Of a stretch of DNA of 7,496 nt, positions 7,390 to 7,496 are shown piece after piece. The DNA is from Bacillota bacterium. Lineage in GTDB: Bacteria > Bacillota_A > Clostridia > Peptostreptococcales > Anaerovoracaceae. The DNA is taken from positions 1 through 7,496 of the forward strand of contig JAFRWQ010000080.1 in the NCBI GenBank assembly GCA_017437925.1, in the 5' to 3' direction. The notes below the pieces were generated by a model that made no database searches, was not told the origin of the DNA, and worked only from the letters and a program-made list of their open reading frames with translations. The translations under genes and the position numbers were made by a program. Positions within the stretch are counted from its first letter, which is position 1; each line of letters starts with the position of its first letter.

Positions 7390-7396
7390 TCCAATG

Positions 7397-7433
7397 TTCG
7401 CAGATGAAAGGGACCGAAAACGTCCCATGCGAA
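7397..7433 (+). other. Two-part hairpin in the 5' leader of the tRNA-Ala transcript
   Basis: TTCGCA (7397-7402) pairs with TGCGAA (7428-7433), and inside it GGGAC (7410-7414) pairs with GTCCC (7422-7426) around a 7-base loop CGAAAAC. Between the two stems lie seven unpaired bases on the 5' side (GATGAAA) and one A on the 3' side. The hairpin begins about one base after the predicted transcription start and ends 10 bases before the tRNA. It may be a 5'-end protecting structure, a processing signal or chance. It does not match a riboswitch or T-box that I recognise. Confidence 0.5.
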
Positions 7434-7443
7434 GAAAATGTTT

Positions 7444-7496
7444 GGGGTATTGGCGCAGTTGGGAGCGCGCCACACTGGCAGTGTGGAGGTCAGGGG
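7444..7496 (+). tRNA. tRNA-Ala (anticodon GGC), 3' end cut by window edge
   Basis: The first 53 bases of a tRNA are present. The acceptor 5' strand is GGGGTAT, followed by TG. The D stem is GCGC with GCGC around AGTTGGGA. The anticodon stem is CCACA with TGTGG around loop CTGGCAG, giving anticodon GGC (reads GCC and GCT, Ala). The variable loop is AGGTC, and the 5' half of the T stem is AGGGG. The 3' acceptor strand, and so the alanine-identity G3-U70 pair, lies beyond the window. Its own promoter is at 7361-7389. Other tRNA or rRNA genes may follow. Confidence 0.93.

Noticed and set aside
7396..7443. Riboswitch or T-box before tRNA-Ala.
   Set aside because: I see no T-box sequence, no specifier loop and no terminator/antiterminator pair; the leader is only about 48 bases and leads into a tRNA, not an mRNA.
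7394..7496. ATG at 7394 opens a frame that stays open to the window end and could be a leaderless peptide.
   Set aside because: It has no ribosome binding site, begins at or before the predicted transcription start, and most of it is the tRNA-Ala gene.

Overview
This is a GC-rich bacterial chromosomal window carrying housekeeping genes. I see no mobile element, CRISPR array or defence island. The lineage is most likely Bacillota, probably class Clostridia. The reasons are the gene order secA then prfB, the AddB-type (not RecBCD) recombination nuclease subunit, and the clostridial style of the SecA and RF2 proteins. Coding sequence favours G/C-ending codons but uses the Ile codon ATA and the Arg codon AGG freely. 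I cannot name a genus from this alone.

Layout. Positions 1-3805 on the plus strand form a tight operon: the C-terminal three quarters of secA (its start lies before the window), then prfB (release factor 2), then a HAD-family phosphatase. The gaps are 11 and 13 bases. prfB has the classical programmed +1 frameshift: its first 25 codons end in an in-frame TGA inside CTT TGA C, just after a Shine-Dalgarno-like GGGAGG, so RF2 controls its own synthesis. A strong hairpin at 3847-3881 closes the operon and also serves the converging minus-strand unit.

The minus strand from 7352 down to 3847 carries addB (1100 codons) followed by a tRNA-Thr(CGT) gene. The tRNA has its own promoter in the 59-base gap after addB. 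No terminator is visible between them, so addB transcripts may run through the tRNA. addA, usually next to addB, is not here.

The right edge has back-to-back promoters: an extended -10 promoter facing left into addB, and a near-consensus TTGAAA-17-TATAAT promoter facing right. The right-facing transcript starts with a hairpin leader and enters a tRNA-Ala(GGC) gene cut off by the window end.

The genes cover protein export (SecA), translation termination (RF2), decoding (tRNA-Thr, tRNA-Ala) and double-strand break processing (AddB). The point most worth a second look is that this AddB lacks the GxGK(T/S) part of its N-terminal Walker A motif while keeping an apparently intact nuclease site and Fe-S cysteines. 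A second oddity is that all four protein genes end in TAG, the codon read by RF1 and not by the RF2 encoded here.
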